DNA of 64,000 nucleotides, taken from positions 496,001 through 560,000 of the forward strand of contig NZ_JAKLJA010000001.1 in the NCBI RefSeq assembly GCF_022213065.1. Direction: 5' to 3'. This document shows positions 16,771-25,233 of the stretch, piece after piece. Position 1 is the stretch's first letter; the number at the start of each line of letters is the position of its first letter. Position numbers and translations under genes: made by a program. The notes under the pieces are model-generated. The model was not told the DNA's origin. It searched no databases and saw only the letters and a program-made list of their open reading frames with translations. This DNA is from Paraburkholderia tagetis (GTDB lineage Bacteria > Pseudomonadota > Gammaproteobacteria > Burkholderiales > Burkholderiaceae).

Positions 16771-17843
16771 GCCGCCGCTCCCTTCGCGAACAGCGCGGCC
16801 AGATTCGCCTCGAACGGCGCGCGCACGATGCCCAGTTCCGTCACGATGCCCGTCACGAGCGCGTGCGGCGTCACATCGAACGCCGGGTTGCGCACTTTCA
16901 TGCCTTCTGGCGCCGTGCGCCGGCCCGCGAGTTGCGCGACTTCGTCGGCGCCGCGCTCCTCGATGACGATGTCCGCGCCGCGCGCAGTGCGCAGATCGAG
17001 CGTGGACGAAGGGCACGCCACATAGAACGGAATGCCGAAATGCTTCGCCGCGATCGCCACGCCGAGCGTGCCGATCTTGTTCGCGACGTCGCCGTTCGCG
17101 GCCACGCGGTCGGTGCCCACGATCACGAGATCGATCAGCCCTTGCGCCATGAGCGCGGGCGCCATGCTGTCGGTGATCAGCGTGACATCGAGCCCGCCCT
17201 GCTGGAGTTCGTAGGCCGTGAGCCGCGCGCCTTGCAGGAGCGGACGTGTCTCGTCGGCGTAGACGCGAAACGGCACGCCCTCGCGATGCGCGCAATAGAG
17301 CGGCGCGGTGGCGGTGCCGATGCCCGTCGTCGCCAGCGCGCCCGCATTGCAGTGCGTGAGCACGCCGCCGCCCGCTTCGATCAACGCGCGGCCATGCTCG
17401 CCGATCTTCGCGCATAGCTCGACGTCTTCACGATGGATGCGCCTGGCTTCCTCCACGAGCGCGTCGTAGAGTTCCGCGCCTGTGCGGGCCGAGGCGCCGC
17501 GTGCATGCGCGAGCATGCGTTCGAGCGCCCAATGCAAATTCACCGCCGTCGGCCGTGCGCTGTCCAGATACGCAGCGTGTTGTTCGAGCCGCGCGAAGAA
17601 TGCATCGCGCGAAGCCTGGCGCTCGGGCCGCATCGCCACGCACAGGCCGTAGGCCGCGGCGACGCCAATCGCCGGCGCGCCGCGCACGCGCAGCTCGTGG
17701 ATCGCGCGCCAGACCGCCTCGACACTATCGGTCGCCTCCACCACGGTTTCGAGCGGCAGGCGCGTCTGGTCGAGCAGATAAAGCGTGTCGTCGCGCCACT
17801 CGATGGTGGGCGGAAGATTCGATTGGTGCGGCTGCAACGCCAT
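16767..17843 (-). CDS. mtnA: S-methyl-5-thioribose-1-phosphate isomerase (or 5-deoxyribose-1-phosphate isomerase)
   Basis: This 358-residue protein matches the MtnA/eIF2B-like isomerase family in length and motifs. RVRGAPAIGVAAAYG lies at 52-66, the catalytic cysteine is Cys165 in THCNAGALATTGIGTA, and the catalytic aspartate is Asp245 in GTDRVAANGDVANKIGT. MtnA converts the aldose phosphate MTR-1-P to the ketose MTRu-1-P in the cytosol, and family members also use 5-deoxyribose-1-P. The gene lies downstream of mtnK and overlaps the aldolase gene. The lack of mtnB, mtnC and mtnD here argues against the universal methionine salvage route. Confidence 0.93.
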   Translation of the reverse strand: MALQPHQSNLPPTIEWRDDTLYLLDQTRLPLETVVEATDSVEAVWRAIHELRVRGAPAIGVAAAYGLCVAMRPERQASRDAFFARLEQHAAYLDSARPTAVNLHWALERMLAHARGASARTGAELYDALVEEARRIHREDVELCAKIGEHGRALIEAGGGVLTHCNAGALATTGIGTATAPLYCAHREGVPFRVYADETRPLLQGARLTAYELQQGGLDVTLITDSMAPALMAQGLIDLVIVGTDRVAANGDVANKIGTLGVAIAAKHFGIPFYVACPSSTLDLRTARGADIVIEERGADEVAQLAGRRTAPEGMKVRNPAFDVTPHALVTGIVTELGIVRAPFEANLAALFAKGAAA

Positions 17844-17899
17844 ACGTTCTCCGTGAATGCCGGTACGCCGGACTGCGCCGCTCGCGCGGCGCGCTGTTT

Positions 17900-17932
17900 C
17901 GTGATCGCTTCGTGATCGCTTCGTGATCGTTC
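17900..17932. repeat. 11-bp tandem repeat, three units
   Basis: Units of CGTGATCGCTT, the third imperfect, lie in the 117-bp gap between mtnK and mtnA, with a related GATCG motif following. It has the same period as the minisatellite at 15877. Confidence 0.75.
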
Positions 17933-17960
17933 TTTGATCGGTTCGTTTATGCGGGCGCGC

Positions 17961-19226
17961 TCATGCGTCCACCGGCTGCGCAAGCACCTGCCCTGCCAGC
18001 GCGACAACCGCCTCGATCGAAGCGAGTTCGCGCCGTTGCACGAGCAGCGCCTCGGCCAGCCGCAGGCAGCGCACTTCCACCCTCGCGCGCACCGCATCGT
18101 CCTTGATGCTGGTGACCTCCGCGACCTTCGCCATGCCGACGATGCGCCGGATCATCTTGCAGCCCGCAAAGCCCAGCGTGTCCGCCAGCAACCGCCGCAC
18201 GAAGTCTTCGCGAAACGCCTCGGCGGCACGCGTCCCGGCGGGGCCGCCAATATACGCGCGGCCCGTCTCGCGCTCATGCGCACGCCAGAGGCCCGCGAAT
18301 TTTTCCGCGAAGCCGTTCCATGCCTGCACAACCTGTTCGAGCAGCCAGCGCTGATACACAGCAGGATCGCGCCCCGCCACGCGGTCGTGCCAGTCGCGCG
18401 CGTAGCACGCCAGCAGCAGGTTCGCGATAAACGCGCCCGGGTCGAATCCCATCGGCCCATAGAATGCGAACTCGGGATCGATCACATAGGTCTCGCGCTC
18501 GTTCGCCATGATCGAGCCCGTATGCAGATCGCCGTGCACGAGCGTTTCCGCATGGTTCATGAACGCCCACTTCATCTCGCCCGCCGCGCGCCGCAGCGGC
18601 TCGTGCGTGCGCAGCCGCTCGATTGCAGCAGCCGGCAGCGCGGGACTATACACGTTCGACGGGTCGTCCTCGAATGGAAACGTGAAAACGAGATCCTCGG
18701 TAATCCTGCACAACTCGGTGTTGATGTCGCCGCCCACAGCCGCCTTCTTCGCGTCGGGCGCGAGATACAGGTCGGAGCCGTGAAAGAGCGTGCGGGCGAG
18801 AAACGTGGAAAGGTGATCGGCCAGATGCGGATACACGAGGCCGTCGATAAGCCCCTGGCGCAGCACGCGATGCGCGTCGAGCCGCTGCATCACCATGAGG
18901 AATTTTTCGCTGTCGGCGTGATAGACGCTCGGCACGTGCTGCGGGCACAGCGCGCCGAAGCGGCGCAACGCGGCCACTTCGCGCTCCATGCGCTCGCGCG
19001 GCAAGGGCCAGTCCTCGCCCACGAGCCGCAGGAACGGCGGCGCCTGCTTGACGACCACGCTGCGTTGCGGATCGCGCGCGCTGCTCACGAAATAGACATA
19101 GTTCAGGTTGCCGTCGCCCACTTCGACGACATCGAGCTCGCTGTCGTCGCCCAGCCGTGCGCTCACGGCAGGAATACCCCTCAGGTATGCCGCCAGTTCG
19201 GAAGAGCTGAAAGCCTCGAAGTGCAT
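17961..19226 (-). CDS. mtnK: S-methyl-5-thioribose kinase (or 5-deoxyribose kinase)
   Basis: The ATG at 19226, with AGGAAA about eight bases upstream, gives 421 residues, the usual MtnK length. It has the kinase-fold substrate region VGDGNLNYVYFV (37-48), the lysine in SVVVKQAPPFLR, the catalytic loop HGDLHTGSIM (231-240) and DPEFAFYGPMGFD (250-262), all characteristic of MtnK. The enzyme phosphorylates methylthioribose at C1 using ATP; homologues in DHAP-shunt clusters also take 5-deoxyribose. It is the first enzyme gene after the GntR regulator. Confidence 0.94.
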   Translation of the reverse strand: MHFEAFSSSELAAYLRGIPAVSARLGDDSELDVVEVGDGNLNYVYFVSSARDPQRSVVVKQAPPFLRLVGEDWPLPRERMEREVAALRRFGALCPQHVPSVYHADSEKFLMVMQRLDAHRVLRQGLIDGLVYPHLADHLSTFLARTLFHGSDLYLAPDAKKAAVGGDINTELCRITEDLVFTFPFEDDPSNVYSPALPAAAIERLRTHEPLRRAAGEMKWAFMNHAETLVHGDLHTGSIMANERETYVIDPEFAFYGPMGFDPGAFIANLLLACYARDWHDRVAGRDPAVYQRWLLEQVVQAWNGFAEKFAGLWRAHERETGRAYIGGPAGTRAAEAFREDFVRRLLADTLGFAGCKMIRRIVGMAKVAEVTSIKDDAVRARVEVRCLRLAEALLVQRRELASIEAVVALAGQVLAQPVDA

Positions 19227-19283
19227 GGGTTTTCCTGTGCGGAAGGTGGACCCGTGGGTCCGTGAGTCCATGGGTCCGTCCAG

Positions 19284-19997
19284 CTAACGTCGCTTGCGTA
19301 CGAGATCGAACTTGAAAATGCTGGCGTTGTAGTAGTCGTTGCTGTAGCAGACCGCGCGTCCGGTTTCGTCGAAGTCCACTTCGTCGATCAGCAGAAAGAG
19401 GCCGAGACTCTCCTGCAATTCCGGCAAGTCGCGCGGCGTCAGCACCGTTGGCTGAATCGAGCTGTGCGTATGCGAAAGGCGGATACCTGCACGCTCGAAC
19501 GTGCCAAACAGCGACTCGCCCAGTTCATGCCCATCGAGCACCGCCTTCGGCACGATGTCGATGCAATACGCGGCGATCGCATCGTCGGCGTGGCGCACGC
19601 GCTCCAGCCGCAAGCAGGGTTCGCCCTCGGCCAGGTTGAGCTTGTGCGCCAGCGTTCCCGAAGCGGCAATCGTCTTCACCTGCAAACGGCTCGTGGAAGG
19701 CACCGCGCCCACGCTGCGGATCATGTCCGTCACAGACATCAGATCATCCAACCCGCCTTGCAGCTTCAGCGCGATTTGCCTGACGAAGGTGCCCTTGCCA
19801 TGCACACGCGTGAGCAGCCCGTGCGAAATCATCTGCGCCACTGCTTCGCGCAGGCTCGAACGACCCACGCCCAGCAACTCGCAAAGCTCGGGCTCGGTGG
19901 GAATCTGGTCGCCCGGCTTGAGCGCGCGCTCGCGAATCATTGCCAGCAACGAATCCTGGATTCGCTCGCACATCGACTGATCGACGCTCAGACGCAT
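19284..19997 (-). CDS. GntR family regulator with UTRA domain
   Basis: The 237-residue protein has the GntR winged helix (ALKPGDQIPTEPELCELLGV, then GRSSLREAVAQMISHGLL and HGKGTFV) followed by a UTRA-like ligand domain with LRLERVRHADDAIAAYCIDI. HutC-subfamily regulators of this shape bind a sugar or amino-acid derivative. It stands first in the minus-strand locus, 57 bp before mtnK. A perfect 18-bp palindrome lies just upstream at 20032-20049, so it probably represses its own operon until the sugar or its phosphate appears. The effector is unknown. Confidence 0.9.
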   Translation of the reverse strand: MRLSVDQSMCERIQDSLLAMIRERALKPGDQIPTEPELCELLGVGRSSLREAVAQMISHGLLTRVHGKGTFVRQIALKLQGGLDDLMSVTDMIRSVGAVPSTSRLQVKTIAASGTLAHKLNLAEGEPCLRLERVRHADDAIAAYCIDIVPKAVLDGHELGESLFGTFERAGIRLSHTHSSIQPTVLTPRDLPELQESLGLFLLIDEVDFDETGRAVCYSNDYYNASIFKFDLVRKRR

Positions 19998-20031
19998 GGG
20001 TGCCCTGGATAGCCACGTTGGGCGTCAATTT

Positions 20032-20049
20032 ACATCAGACGTCTGATGT
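20032..20049. promoter_or_regulatory. Perfect 18-bp palindrome, probable GntR operator
   Basis: ACATCAGACGTCTGATGT is perfectly self-complementary and lies 35 bp upstream of the GntR start codon. Size and position suit an operator for the GntR regulator of the sugar locus. No other copy was noticed in the window. Confidence 0.65.
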
Positions 20050-20151
20050 CATCGACCCATGGTTTTCCCTTGGAAGCGGTGCAATATGGGGAGTTTGCAA
20101 ACGATAAAACTGCCTCAAAGGATCCTGCGCCCCTAAGCATTTTCTGATTTG

Positions 20152-20178
20152 AGCCGTCCACCGGGACGGCTTTTTTTG
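20152..20178 (+). terminator. Rho-independent terminator, plus orientation
   Basis: An 8-bp stem AGCCGTCC/GGACGGCT with a four-base loop is followed by seven T. It points along the plus strand, yet both flanking genes are on the minus strand, so the transcript it ends is unexplained. Confidence 0.8.
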
Positions 20179-20191
20179 GGGGGCTCGCGAC

Positions 20192-20232
20192 ATGCCCTCT
20201 CGCCGGCGGAACGTCTTGCGGCGAGAGGGCAT
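20192..20232. repeat. 14-bp perfect inverted repeat
   Basis: Arms ATGCCCTCTCGCCG and its complement are separated by 13 bases. There is no T tract on either side. It sits 35 bp beyond the stop of the indolepyruvate oxidoreductase gene and may act as an mRNA 3' stabiliser. Confidence 0.7.
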
Positions 20233-20266
20233 CGACTTACAGGTGCTTATGCGCGATGACGCGTGC

Positions 20267-23200
20267 TTACGCGCTGGCCGCCATGCGCACCGGCGTGCGG
20301 TACTCGCGCAGCAGTTGCTCGCGCTTGCTGGCCGCGGCGCGCATGTTGTTCTCCTTCACATGGCCAAAGCCGCGAATGTCGTCGGGGATGCCTGCCAGCT
20401 TGAGCGCCACGGGGAGACGATCGGCGTCGAGCGTTGCGCAGAATTCGTCGACGAGCGCGAGGTAATCGGCAATCAACTGACGTTCGCCGCGCCGTTCCGC
20501 CGTGTGGCCGAACACGTCCAGCGCCGTGCCGCGCAGCCCCTTCATGCGAGCGAGCGCACGCAAAGCCGGGAGCACCCACGGGCCGAATTGCTTCTTCTTC
20601 AAGCGGCCCTGTTCATCGCGTTTCGCGAGCAACGGCGGCGCAAGGTGGAAGTTCAGCTTGTAATCGCGGCCCGGTTCGCCTTCGAACTGCTCGCGCAGTT
20701 TCGCAAGGTACGCGGGATCGGCATAGAGGCGCGCGACTTCGTATTCGTCCTTGTAGGCCATGAGCTTCGCGAGACTCACGGCAACCGTGCGCGTGAGCGG
20801 CAGCTTCGCGTTGCCGGTGGCTTGCGTTTCCTTGGCGCGCATACGGTCGATCACGCTGCGATAGCGCTGCGCATAAGCGGTGTTCTGATACGCCGTCAAC
20901 AACGCTTCGCGCGAGGCGACTACCGTGTCGAGCGATTCGGGCATGCGCACGACAATCGCCTGCGCCGAAGGCTTCGTGTGTGCCTGAATGGCTGCTTCGC
21001 CGTGTTGCGCCACATGACGGCCCCAGTTGAACGCGAGGCGATTTTTCTCGACCGCCACGCCATTGAGCTCGATTGCGCGCAGCAGGCTCGCAAGCTCGAG
21101 CGGCAGCCAGCCCTTTTGCCATGCGAAGCCCAGCAGCAACGGATTGCTGTAAATCGTGTCGCCCAGCAGCGAGAGCGCGAGCGCATTGGCGTCGATGAAC
21201 TCGCATCCCTGGCCGATGCTTTCGCGCAGACCCGCTTCCGTCTGCGCACCGGGGAACACCCACTTCGGATTCCGTACCAAATCCGCCGTTGGCGTCGCAC
21301 CGCTATTGACTGCGGCCACCGTCACGCCATGTTGGGTGCGCGAGAGCACGTCGGCCGATGCACTCACCAGCGCATCGCAGCCAATCACGAGGCGCGCTTC
21401 GCCCGTGGCGATGCGCGTCGCATGCAGCGCGTTGGGCGCCGATGCGATCTGCACGTGGCTCAACACGGCGCCGCCCTTCTGCGCGAGCCCCGCCATGTCG
21501 AGCACGGTCACGCCCTTGCGCTCGATATGCGCGGCCATGCCGATCAGCCCGCCGATGGTCACCACGCCCGTGCCGCCCACGCCCGTGACGAGAATGCCGT
21601 AGGGCCGTGCGAGCGCCGGCAGCGTGGGCAGCGGCAGCGCGTCGAAATCGGGTGTGGCTGCTGCATTACGCGCGGCCTGCGGCTTGCGCAGTTGCGCGCC
21701 TTCGGCCGTCACGAAGCTCGGGCAAAAGCCCTTCACGCACGAAAAATCCTTGTTGCACGACGACTGATTGATCTTGCGCTTGGTGCCGAGCGGCGTTTCG
21801 AGCGGCTCGACGGACAGGCAGTTCGATTGCACCGAGCAATCGCCACAGCCTTCGCAAACCGCGTCGTTGATAAACGCGCGGCGCGCCGGATCGGGATACG
21901 TGCCGCGCTTGCGGCGGCGGCGCTTTTCCGTGGCGCAGGTCTGGTCGTAGATCAGCACGGTCGTACCGGGCACTTCGCGCAGCGTGCGCTGCACGGTGTC
22001 GAGTTCGTCGCGATGGAAAATGTCCACGCCCGTGGGCAGCACGATGCGCGCATCGTATTTCTGCGGCTCGTCCGTGACGATCACGATGCGCTTCGCGCCT
22101 TCGGCATGGACCTGATGCACGATCTGCGACACGGTCAGCACGCCGTCGATGGGCTGGCCGCCCGTCATGGCGACCGCATCGTTATAGAGGATCTTGTACG
22201 TGATATTCGCGTTCGCCGCGATGGCCGCGCGAATGGCAAGCAGCCCGGAGTGGAAATAGGTGCCGTCGCCGAGATTGGCAAACACGTGCTTGTCGCCGGC
22301 GAAGTGCATCTGCCCGATCCACGTCACGCCCTCGCCGCCCATCTGGCTGAAGGTCTCGGTCTTGCGGTCCATCCAGATCGACATGTAATGGCAGCCGATG
22401 CCCGCGAGCGCGCGCGAGCCTTCGGGCACGTTGGTCGACGTGTTGTGCGGACAGCCCGAGCAGAACCACGGCTTGCGCTCGACAGTGACTTGAGGCTTCG
22501 CCGCCTCGCGCTCCTTGGCCTCGATAATCGCCACGCGTGCAAGCATGCGTGCGCGCACGTCCGCGGGCAGATCGGCGCGCGCGAGACGCCGCGCGATGGC
22601 CTTGGCGATAAGCGCGGGCGAAAGCTCGTAATGCGCGGGCAGCAGCCAGTTGCCACGCGGCACGGACCACTCGCCGCCTTCGTTGTCGCGTTCGTCGAAC
22701 TTGCCGTAGATCTTCGGACGGACGTCCTCGCGCCAGTTGTATAGCTCTTCCTTCAACGCATATTCGAGAATCTGGCGCTTTTCCTCGACCACGAGAATCT
22801 CTTCGAGACCGGTGGCGAATGCGCGTGCGTCCTGTGCATCGAGCGGCCACACGCAGCCCACCTTCATGACGCGCAAGCCGATCTGCGCACACGTTTGATC
22901 GTCGAGACCGAGGTCGCTGAGCGCCTGGCGCACGTCCAGATACGCCTTGCCCGCGGTCATGATGCCAAAGCGCGGCGCCGGCGAATCGATCACGACGCGG
23001 TTCAGCTTGTTCGCGCGCACATAGGCGAGCGCCGCATACCACTTCTCGTCCAGCAAGCGGGCTTCCTGCACCAGCGGGGTATCGGGCCAGCGGATATTGA
23101 GGCCGCCCGCCGGCATCGTGTAGTCGTCCGGCGTGACGATCTCCACGCGCCCCGGATCGAGATCGATCGACGCCGTGGATTCGATCACATCGGTCACGCA

Positions 23201-23842
23201 CTTCATGGCCACCCAGAGGCCCGAGTAGCGGCTCATCGCCCAGCCGTGCAAACCGTAGTCGATGTATTCCTGCACGTTGGAGGGATAAAGCACGGGAATG
23301 CCGGCCGCGATAAACGCGTGCTCGGATTGATGCGCAACCGTGGACGACTTCGCCGCGTGGTCGTCACCCGCCAGCACGAGCACGCCGCCGTGAGCCGAAC
23401 TGCCCGCCGAGTTCGCATGCTTGAACACGTCGCCCGTGCGGTCGACGCCCGGGCCCTTGCCGTACCACATGCCGAATACGCCGTCGCGCGTCGCGCCCGG
23501 CCACAGGTTGACCTGCTGCGAGCCCCACACGGCAGTTGCCGCGAGGTCCTCGTTCACGCCCGGCTGAAAAACAATGTCGTTGTCCTGCAGATGCTTTTTG
23601 GCTTTCCACAGCGACTGATCGAGCGCGCCCAGCGGCGAGCCGCGATAGCCCGAAATAAAGCCTGCGGTATTCAGGCCAGCCTGGCGGTCGCGTGCCTTCT
23701 GCAGCATCGGTAACCGAACCAGCGCCTGCGTGCCACTGATGTAAACCCGCCCGCGTTCGAGCGTGTACTTGTCGTCGAGCGAAACCGGGGTGGCCGGCGA
23801 GTCGGTCGTTACGTCCTGTGCAACAGGGTCGCGCGCATTCAT
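20267..23842 (-). CDS. Indolepyruvate ferredoxin oxidoreductase, fused alpha/beta form
   Basis: This 1191-residue protein joins all parts of the 2-oxoacid:ferredoxin oxidoreductase in one chain. The N-terminal half has a pyrimidine-binding region (TAGFISGYRGSPLGALDQSL) and the thiamine-diphosphate region with GDGTYFHSG. A cysteine-rich segment follows (NDAVCEGCGDCSVQSNCLSV and SCNKDFSCVKGFC), which should hold iron-sulphur clusters. The C-terminal gamma-like domain has GVGGTGVVTIGGLIG. It oxidatively decarboxylates arylpyruvates from aromatic amino acids to aryl-acetyl-CoA. A LysR gene is divergent and its product may regulate it. Confidence 0.93.
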   Translation of the reverse strand: MNARDPVAQDVTTDSPATPVSLDDKYTLERGRVYISGTQALVRLPMLQKARDRQAGLNTAGFISGYRGSPLGALDQSLWKAKKHLQDNDIVFQPGVNEDLAATAVWGSQQVNLWPGATRDGVFGMWYGKGPGVDRTGDVFKHANSAGSSAHGGVLVLAGDDHAAKSSTVAHQSEHAFIAAGIPVLYPSNVQEYIDYGLHGWAMSRYSGLWVAMKCVTDVIESTASIDLDPGRVEIVTPDDYTMPAGGLNIRWPDTPLVQEARLLDEKWYAALAYVRANKLNRVVIDSPAPRFGIMTAGKAYLDVRQALSDLGLDDQTCAQIGLRVMKVGCVWPLDAQDARAFATGLEEILVVEEKRQILEYALKEELYNWREDVRPKIYGKFDERDNEGGEWSVPRGNWLLPAHYELSPALIAKAIARRLARADLPADVRARMLARVAIIEAKEREAAKPQVTVERKPWFCSGCPHNTSTNVPEGSRALAGIGCHYMSIWMDRKTETFSQMGGEGVTWIGQMHFAGDKHVFANLGDGTYFHSGLLAIRAAIAANANITYKILYNDAVAMTGGQPIDGVLTVSQIVHQVHAEGAKRIVIVTDEPQKYDARIVLPTGVDIFHRDELDTVQRTLREVPGTTVLIYDQTCATEKRRRRKRGTYPDPARRAFINDAVCEGCGDCSVQSNCLSVEPLETPLGTKRKINQSSCNKDFSCVKGFCPSFVTAEGAQLRKPQAARNAAATPDFDALPLPTLPALARPYGILVTGVGGTGVVTIGGLIGMAAHIERKGVTVLDMAGLAQKGGAVLSHVQIASAPNALHATRIATGEARLVIGCDALVSASADVLSRTQHGVTVAAVNSGATPTADLVRNPKWVFPGAQTEAGLRESIGQGCEFIDANALALSLLGDTIYSNPLLLGFAWQKGWLPLELASLLRAIELNGVAVEKNRLAFNWGRHVAQHGEAAIQAHTKPSAQAIVVRMPESLDTVVASREALLTAYQNTAYAQRYRSVIDRMRAKETQATGNAKLPLTRTVAVSLAKLMAYKDEYEVARLYADPAYLAKLREQFEGEPGRDYKLNFHLAPPLLAKRDEQGRLKKKQFGPWVLPALRALARMKGLRGTALDVFGHTAERRGERQLIADYLALVDEFCATLDADRLPVALKLAGIPDDIRGFGHVKENNMRAAASKREQLLREYRTPVRMAASA

Positions 23843-23943
23843 GGGGATTTTGTCTCCGCGTGATGATCGTTTTCAGGCGAGTATAGAAAGCCCTGTTCGT
23901 ATCGTAAAATCACAAATAGACAACTCTGATATGCGAAAAACAG

Positions 23944-24849
23944 ATGGCGTTCGATCTCACTCTGCGGCAGCTCCGCTACTTCGTGGCGGCAGCGCAAACG
24001 GGCCAGTTCTCGATGGCGGCGGCCAACGAGCACGTCTCGCAATCGGCGATCACCAACGCCGTTCTCGCGCTCGAAAGCGGGCTCGATACGCGGCTGTTCG
24101 AGCGCCTGCCTCACGGCGTCGTGCTCACACCGGACGGTCAGGATTTTTATAATCACGCGCGCCGCGTGCTGGACGCCGCGCGTGATGCAGTGCACAAACC
24201 GCCGTTCCGGGCGCACGACATGCGCGGGACCGTGCGCATCGCCGCGACCTATACGCTGCTCGGCTATTTCCTGCCCGAATTGCTCGCGCGTTTTCGCGCG
24301 ACTTATCCATTCGTGGATTTCGACTTGCAGGACCGCGAGCGTCCCGACATCGAAAAAGCGGTCCTGAACGGCGAGGTGGAAATTGGCGTGGTGCTGCTAT
24401 CGAACGTCGAGCGCCTGAGCCGCTTCGGCAGCCAGGTGCTCAACCGCTCGCGGCGGCAGTTGTGGGTGGCGCCCTCGCATCCGCTCGCGCAGATCGACGC
24501 GCCGTCGCTCAAGGATATCGCCGCGCATCCCTACATTCTGATTACGGTGGACGAGGCCGAGCAGTCGACACTGCGCTACTGGAAAAAGAAAAGCGCCAAG
24601 CCGAATATCGCGTTTCGCACGTCTTCGATGGAAGCGCTGCGCGGGCTCGTCGCCCATGGCTTTGGCGTAACGGTGCTATCGGATATGGTGTTTCGCCCGT
24701 GGTCGCTCGAAGGCAAACGCATCGAGGCGCGGCCCGTGCTCGACGCGATTCCGCATATGGAGGCCGGCATGATCTGGCAAAAGGGCGTGCAAATGAGCGG
24801 GCCCGCCGCCGCGCTGCAACAGTTTCTGATTCATGCGTGCGGGACGTAA
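23944..24849 (+). CDS. LysR family transcriptional regulator
   Basis: This 301-residue protein starts MAFDLTLRQLRYFVAAAQTG and has the LysR helix-turn-helix (FSMAAANEHVSQSAITNAVL) followed by the effector-binding domain. The ATG at 23944 follows a short AT-rich intergenic region of 101 bp shared with the divergent oxidoreductase gene, the classical LysR layout, so it probably controls that gene in response to an aromatic or 2-oxo acid. The sequence ATAGACAACTCTGATATGCG in the shared region resembles the half-sites before the histidine ammonia-lyase gene. Confidence 0.92.
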   Translation: MAFDLTLRQLRYFVAAAQTGQFSMAAANEHVSQSAITNAVLALESGLDTRLFERLPHGVVLTPDGQDFYNHARRVLDAARDAVHKPPFRAHDMRGTVRIAATYTLLGYFLPELLARFRATYPFVDFDLQDRERPDIEKAVLNGEVEIGVVLLSNVERLSRFGSQVLNRSRRQLWVAPSHPLAQIDAPSLKDIAAHPYILITVDEAEQSTLRYWKKKSAKPNIAFRTSSMEALRGLVAHGFGVTVLSDMVFRPWSLEGKRIEARPVLDAIPHMEAGMIWQKGVQMSGPAAALQQFLIHACGT

Positions 24850-24942
24850 GTGCACAAGCGATGGCTGACGCCTTCAGCCACGGATGCCGTCGGCGCGATC
24901 GGCAGCAGCAAATCGATAGCACCGCTTTCTGTTTGCTTCCGA

Positions 24943-25101
24943 TCAGCGCTGCCTTCTGCGGAAGTCCAGGGCAAGCGCGAACAGCATGACAAAAACAATG
25001 AAAACCGCCTTGGCGAAGCACTCAGCCTCTTTGGAAAATGGGCTGAAAGCAAAAACGGCCGAAACGACTGCAATAAGGAAAAATGCAATTGAATATATCA
25101 C
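24943..25101 (-). CDS. Small membrane protein, DUF1328-like (52 residues)
   Basis: Read from GTG at 25101 (GGA about nine bases upstream) to TGA at 24943-24945. The product has two hydrophobic helices, IYSIAFFLIAVVSAVFAF and AVFIVFVMLFALALDF, joined by a short loop and ending in a basic RRRQR tail. This is the architecture of the DUF1328/YtjA small inner-membrane proteins. It lies 3' of the convergent LysR gene and is upstream of no other minus-strand gene. The function of the family is unknown. The longer frames covering it on the other strand lack recognisable features. Confidence 0.6.
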   Translation of the reverse strand: MIYSIAFFLIAVVSAVFAFSPFSKEAECFAKAVFIVFVMLFALALDFRRRQR

Positions 25102-25130
25102 TTAGCGATCCAAAATTAAGGCTTCGCCTT

Positions 25131-25205
25131 TCCTATCGCGCGAATACCCGCCATGCCGTTGCAGATGACGACAAGACGGGGCTTGTTCGATGAGGATTGC
25201 CTTGG
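25131..25205 (-). pseudogene. Decayed duplicate of the nirB 5' end
   Basis: On the minus strand this reads NKPRLVVICNGMAGIRAI, closely matching the NirB start NKPRLVVIGNGMAGIRTI encoded at 32254-32307. DNA similarity continues into the leader just upstream of the start codon, where an extra base has destroyed the ATG. After about 24 codons the similarity ends in a stop. It lies directly 3' of the nitrate transporter gene, where an intact narK-nirB order would place nirB. Confidence 0.8.
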
Positions 25206-25233
25206 TTGCGATCCGGTTGTTTCGGGTTACGTA

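Noticed and set aside
20192..22744. 850-codon plus-strand open frame
   Set aside because: Antisense to the indolepyruvate oxidoreductase gene, which has clear cofactor motifs; the long frame shows none.
24850..25092. 80-residue plus-strand frame after the LysR gene
   Set aside because: The opposite strand encodes a better membrane protein and the plus-strand product has no family pattern.
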